A stretch of 64,000 nt of DNA, from assembly GCF_904831005.1 (NCBI RefSeq), contig NZ_LR882982.1:1984001-2048000 (forward strand), in the 5' to 3' direction. Both the position numbers and the translations under genes were made by a program. The notes below the pieces were generated by a model. The model was given only the letters and a program-made list of their open reading frames with translations. It had not been told where the DNA came from and did not search any database. Origin of the DNA: Microbacterium hydrocarbonoxydans (GTDB lineage Bacteria; Actinomycetota; Actinomycetes; Actinomycetales; Microbacteriaceae). Below are positions 58,522 to 64,000 of the stretch, piece after piece; positions within the stretch are counted from its first letter, which is position 1; every line of letters begins with the position of its first letter.

Positions 58522-60422
58522 CTACCGCGTGGACAGGTGCGTGTGGATGTTCCGTGCCAGCACCGGCCCGATGCCCGGCACCTGCTCGATCTCGCCCGGG
58601 TCGGCCGACTTGAGGGCGGCGACCGAGCCGAAGTGTTTGAGCAGCACCTTGATGCGCGAGGCCCCCAGTCCCGGAACTTCGGCCAGCACCGTCGTGATCC
58701 CTCCCTTGCGCCTCTTGCGCTGGTGCGTGATCGCGAATCGGTGTGCCTCGTCGCGCAGTCGCTGCAACAGGTACAGCGATTCACTGGTGCGAGGAAGGAT
58801 CACCGGGAAGTCCTCGCCCGGCAGCCATATCTCCTCCAGTCGCTTCGCGATGCCGCACACGGCGATCTCGGTGTGGCCCGCGTCACGGAGTGCGCGCGCA
58901 GCGGCCTCGACCTGCGGCTGGCCGCCGTCGACCAGCAGCAGCTGCGGCGGATAGGCGAATCGCGGCTTGCGCTTGACCTCGCCGACGACCTCCTCCGAGA
59001 GGGCTTCCTCTGCCATCTGCTCCTCGGACGTCGTCTCTTCCGGGCGATCGAGGTAGGCCAGCCGTCGACGCAGCACCTGATACATCGAGTCGGTGTCGTC
59101 GGTCGTCTCGGGGATGTTGAAGGAGCGGTACTGGTCTTTGCGAGGGAGCCCGTCTTCGAACACCACCATCGAGGCCACGACGTTGGTGCCACCGAGGTGC
59201 GAGATGTCGAAGCATTCGATCCGCAGCGGCGCTTCGCTCATCCCCAGGGCATCCTGAAGATCGGTCAGCGCCTGGGTCCGCGCCACGTAGTCGCTCGTGC
59301 GACGGGTCTTGTAGCGGATCAGGGCCTGCTGGGCGTTCAGAGTCGCTGTGCGCATGAGATCGGCACGCTGGCCCCGCTGCGCGACGGCGATCTCGACCTT
59401 CTTGCCCCGGCGCTCCCTCAGCCAGAGCTCGAGCTCGGCGGCGTCATCCGGCAGCGACGGCACGAGGATGCGTCTCGGCACGTCCTGGGCATCTCCGTAG
59501 GCGCGCTGGAGCACCTGATCGACGAGGTCGGCGGTCGAGATGTCGATCTCCTTCTCGATCGTCATCGCACGGACTCCGCGCACACGTCCGCCGCGGATCA
59601 CGAAGTGCTGCACTGCGGCGGCGAGCTCGTCTTCCGCGATGCCGAAGAGGTCGGCGTCCTCATCGGGCGCCAGAACCAGCGCACTCTTTCCGAGAACGGC
59701 CTCGATCGCGCCGAGCTTGTCGCGATACTTCGCGGCGGCTTCGTAGTCCATCGCCGCCGACGCGGCGAGCATCCGCTTGGTCAGTTCGCGTGTGAACCGT
59801 TCGTCTCCGCCCGCCATGAACGCGACGAAGTCGTCGACCATCGCCCGGTGTTCTTCGATCGTGACCGTCATCGAGCAGGGGCCGCCGCACTTGCCGATCT
59901 GTCCCGGGAAGCACGGCCTGCCCGTCGCCATCGCCCGCTTGTAGCTGGAATCGCTGCAGGTGCGGATCGGGAACGCCTTGACCATCAGGTCGATCGTCTC
60001 GTGCACGGCCCAGACCTTGGGGTACGGGCCGAAGTATCGTGCGCCGGGGATCTTACGGTTCCGCGTGACGATCACCCGCGGCGCTTCATCGCCGAGGGTG
60101 ACCGCCATGAACGGGTACGACTTGTCGTCTTTGTAGCGGACGTTGAACGGCGGATCGAACTCCTTGATCCACATGTACTCGAGCTGCAGTGAGTCGACGT
60201 CGGTCGGCACCACCGTCCACTCCACCGACGACGCTGTCGTGACCATGCGTCGGGTTCGCTCGTGCAGGGTGCGCAGAGGCGCGAAGTAATTCGACAGCCG
60301 CTGACGAAGGTTCTTGGCCTTGCCCACATAGAGCACCCGGCCATCGGCGTCCCTGAATCTGTACACACCGGGGTTGGTCGGTATCTCACCCGCCCTCGGC
60401 TTGTACGGGAGCACGTCGGCCA

Positions 60423-60423
<1 letters not shown>
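58522..60423 (-). CDS. uvrC: Excinuclease ABC subunit C
   Basis: The dual-incision nuclease of nucleotide excision repair, 633 residues. The order is an N-terminal GIY-YIG nuclease domain (GVYRF ... YVGKAKNLR near residues 19-40), a UVR motif [20 protein letters not shown] around 215-240 that contacts UvrB, an RNase H-like domain, and helix-hairpin-helix repeats at the end. Its ATG shares one base with the uvrA stop (TGATG). uvrB is not in the window. Confidence 0.97.
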
Positions 60424-63311
<2,888 letters not shown>

Positions 63312-63317
63312 TGATCA

Positions 63318-63323
63318 AGTCTA
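63318..63323 (-). promoter_or_regulatory. -10 box (TAGACT) for leaderless uvrA
   Basis: Minus strand TAGACT, six bases (TGATCA), then the GTG start. This would also drive uvrC, rapZ and whiA. Confidence 0.5.
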
Positions 63324-63389
63324 CGAGGGGCCACGGACATTGGCTCCGTGAGGGCTCCCAGGGAAGAGGTCACGTGCCGTCGCGACCCT

Positions 63390-63833
63390 TCATTCGGGGA
63401 CCGAGCGGCGCCCCGCGAATGCCGACAGCCCGTCTCGGAGCGTCGCGATCTGCTGGAGATCCATGCCCACCGTCTCCATGACCTGTCGGGGAACCTCGAG
63501 TGCACGTTCACGGAGCGCCCGTCCGGCATCCGTGAGCGTGATGTCGAGGCGCCGCTCGTCTTCGACGCTGCGCTGCCTGGCGACCAACCCCTCCGCTTCG
63601 AGGCGCTTCACCAGCGGCGACGCCGTGGCCGGATCGAGGGCGAGATCCGCCGCGAGGTCGTTCAAGGGCCTGGGCGCCCGCTCCCACAGCGCCAGCATCA
63701 CCAGATACTGCGGGTGCGTGAGTCCCAGCGGCTCCAGGATCGGTCGATAGATCGCCACGACGTTCCGCGCGGCGGTCACCAGCGCGAAGCAGAGTTGATT
63801 GTCGAGCTTGAGCAGATCGTCGGAAACCGTCAC
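63390..63833 (-). CDS. MarR family repressor, OhrR-like
   Basis: A 147-residue winged-helix repressor. The N-terminal LDNQLCFALV places a cysteine at residue 15, the position of the peroxide-sensing cysteine of OhrR, and a YRPIL segment follows as in OhrR. The wing region has LVKRLEAEGLVARQRSVEDERR. It could therefore sense organic hydroperoxides, but no ohr peroxidase gene is visible in the window. The GTG start sits seven bases after TATAGT, so it is probably leaderless. Its promoter overlaps the operator at 63854-63866. Confidence 0.85.
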   Translation of the reverse strand: MTVSDDLLKLDNQLCFALVTAARNVVAIYRPILEPLGLTHPQYLVMLALWERAPRPLNDLAADLALDPATASPLVKRLEAEGLVARQRSVEDERRLDITLTDAGRALRERALEVPRQVMETVGMDLQQIATLRDGLSAFAGRRSVPE

Positions 63834-63840
63834 GCAGTCG

Positions 63841-63846
63841 ACTATA
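63841..63846 (-). promoter_or_regulatory. -10 box (TATAGT) for leaderless MarR gene
   Basis: Minus strand TATAGT, seven bases (CGACTGC), then the GTG at 63831-63833. The inverted repeat begins eight bases upstream. Confidence 0.5.
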
Positions 63847-63853
63847 CAACCGC

Positions 63854-63874
63854 ACTAATGATTAGTACACTAAT
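63854..63874. promoter_or_regulatory. MarR operator between divergent genes
   Basis: ACTAAT-G-ATTAGT is a perfect inverted repeat (63854-63866). A third ACTAAT half-site follows at 63869-63874. It lies between both -10 boxes and overlaps the rightward one at its edge, so one bound dimer could shut both directions. Confidence 0.65.
63866..63871 (+). promoter_or_regulatory. -10 box (TACACT) for leaderless divergent gene
   Basis: TACACT, then AATAAAC (seven bases), then the ATG at 63879. It overlaps the operator half-site. Confidence 0.45.
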
Positions 63875-63878
63875 AAAC

Positions 63879-64000
63879 ATGGCACATTCCGGTGACCGTC
63901 CCCCTCTCCGCACCCGCATCCGAGAGGCCGGCGGCCTCTACTCCTGGATCAACACGAATCTGATCCGCTTCGCCGGCCCGGCGTCGGTCGGCCCGTACGA
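63879..64000 (+). CDS. N-terminus of unknown protein divergent from the MarR gene (truncated by window end)
   Basis: Forty codons are visible. The protein begins MAHSGDRPPLRTRIREAGGL and continues with an aromatic, moderately hydrophobic segment containing YSWINTNLIRF. I recognise no family from this fragment. It shares its control region with the OhrR-like repressor, so it is the likely regulated target. The ATG has no ribosome site, but a TACACT box lies seven bases upstream. Confidence 0.6.
   Translation, partial: MAHSGDRPPLRTRIREAGGLYSWINTNLIRFAGPASVGPY

Noticed and set aside
63324..63360. SOS box upstream of uvrA
   Set aside because: No TCGAAC-type palindrome is present in the short space before the -10 box.

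Overview
The window is a stretch of high-G+C actinobacterial chromosome, most probably Microbacterium or a close relative in the Microbacteriaceae. The evidence is the presence of RbpA, WhiA, DUF4233 and DUF4031 proteins, two adjacent clpP genes, a T-box leader in front of a long class 2 type IleRS, and the core clusters rplU-rpmA-obgE-proB-proA-nadD-rsfS, folC-DUF4233-ndk-rne and uvrA-uvrC-rapZ-whiA-gap-pgk-tpiA-secG-rbpA. I see no phage, insertion sequence, integrase, CRISPR array or defence island. Nearly all of it reads as vertically inherited core genome.

Layout. 1-4134 (minus): start of a probable comEA, then leuS and pabB. 4176-6754 (plus): DedA membrane protein, App1-type phosphatase, and a conserved protein often labelled 3-methyladenine glycosylase. 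6774-9951 (minus): exported family 3 glycosidase, NAD(P)-binding protein, FAD oxidoreductase and a possible short upstream ORF. 10077-12185: tRNA-Ala(GGC), an AI-2E family permease and two small unknown proteins. 12308-19684 (minus): SDR, rsfS, an acidic membrane protein, nadD, a small His-tailed membrane protein, proA, proB, obgE, rpmA, rplU. 19896-23598: DUF4031 (plus), ribonuclease E/G (minus), VKOR (plus). 23681-29265 (minus): ndk, DUF4233, folC, and ileS under a T-box riboswitch. 29543-30193 (plus): pentapeptide-like protein. 30183-35152 (minus): peptide-type ABC transporter with a fused double ATPase. 35301-40850 (plus): lipoprotein, valS, a 71-residue protein, M3 peptidase. 40867-50130 (minus): clpX, a deoC/aldehyde dehydrogenase module with its SorC-type regulator, clpP2, clpP1, a TPR protein and tig. 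50193-51858: tRNA-Pro(TGG), tRNA-Gly(TCC) and a membrane protein with a HEVGH zinc motif. 51927-63311 (minus): rbpA, secG, tpiA, pgk, gap, sodA, whiA, rapZ, uvrC, uvrA. 63390-64000: an OhrR-like MarR repressor with a divergent, truncated unknown gene.

The genes serve translation (three class I aminoacyl-tRNA synthetases, tRNAs, L21, L27, ObgE, RsfS), proteostasis (Tig, ClpP1P2, ClpX), glycolysis, proline and folate synthesis, nucleotide excision repair, and RNA decay. The strongest regulatory pattern I found is leaderless transcription. Twelve genes have a TAnnnT-type -10 hexamer (GATAAT in one case) ending exactly 6 or 7 bases before the start codon, and they mostly lack a Shine-Dalgarno sequence. 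Genes with good Shine-Dalgarno sequences mostly lack this arrangement. Other points worth a second look are a deoC/ALDH module inserted between clpP2 and clpX, the absence of yvcK between rapZ and whiA, a half-length aldehyde dehydrogenase lacking the catalytic cysteine, a Lys/Ala/Pro repeat tail on trigger factor, a structured rplU leader, and the HEVGH protein with a palindrome beside its promoter. I did not find anything I would call a new multi-gene system.
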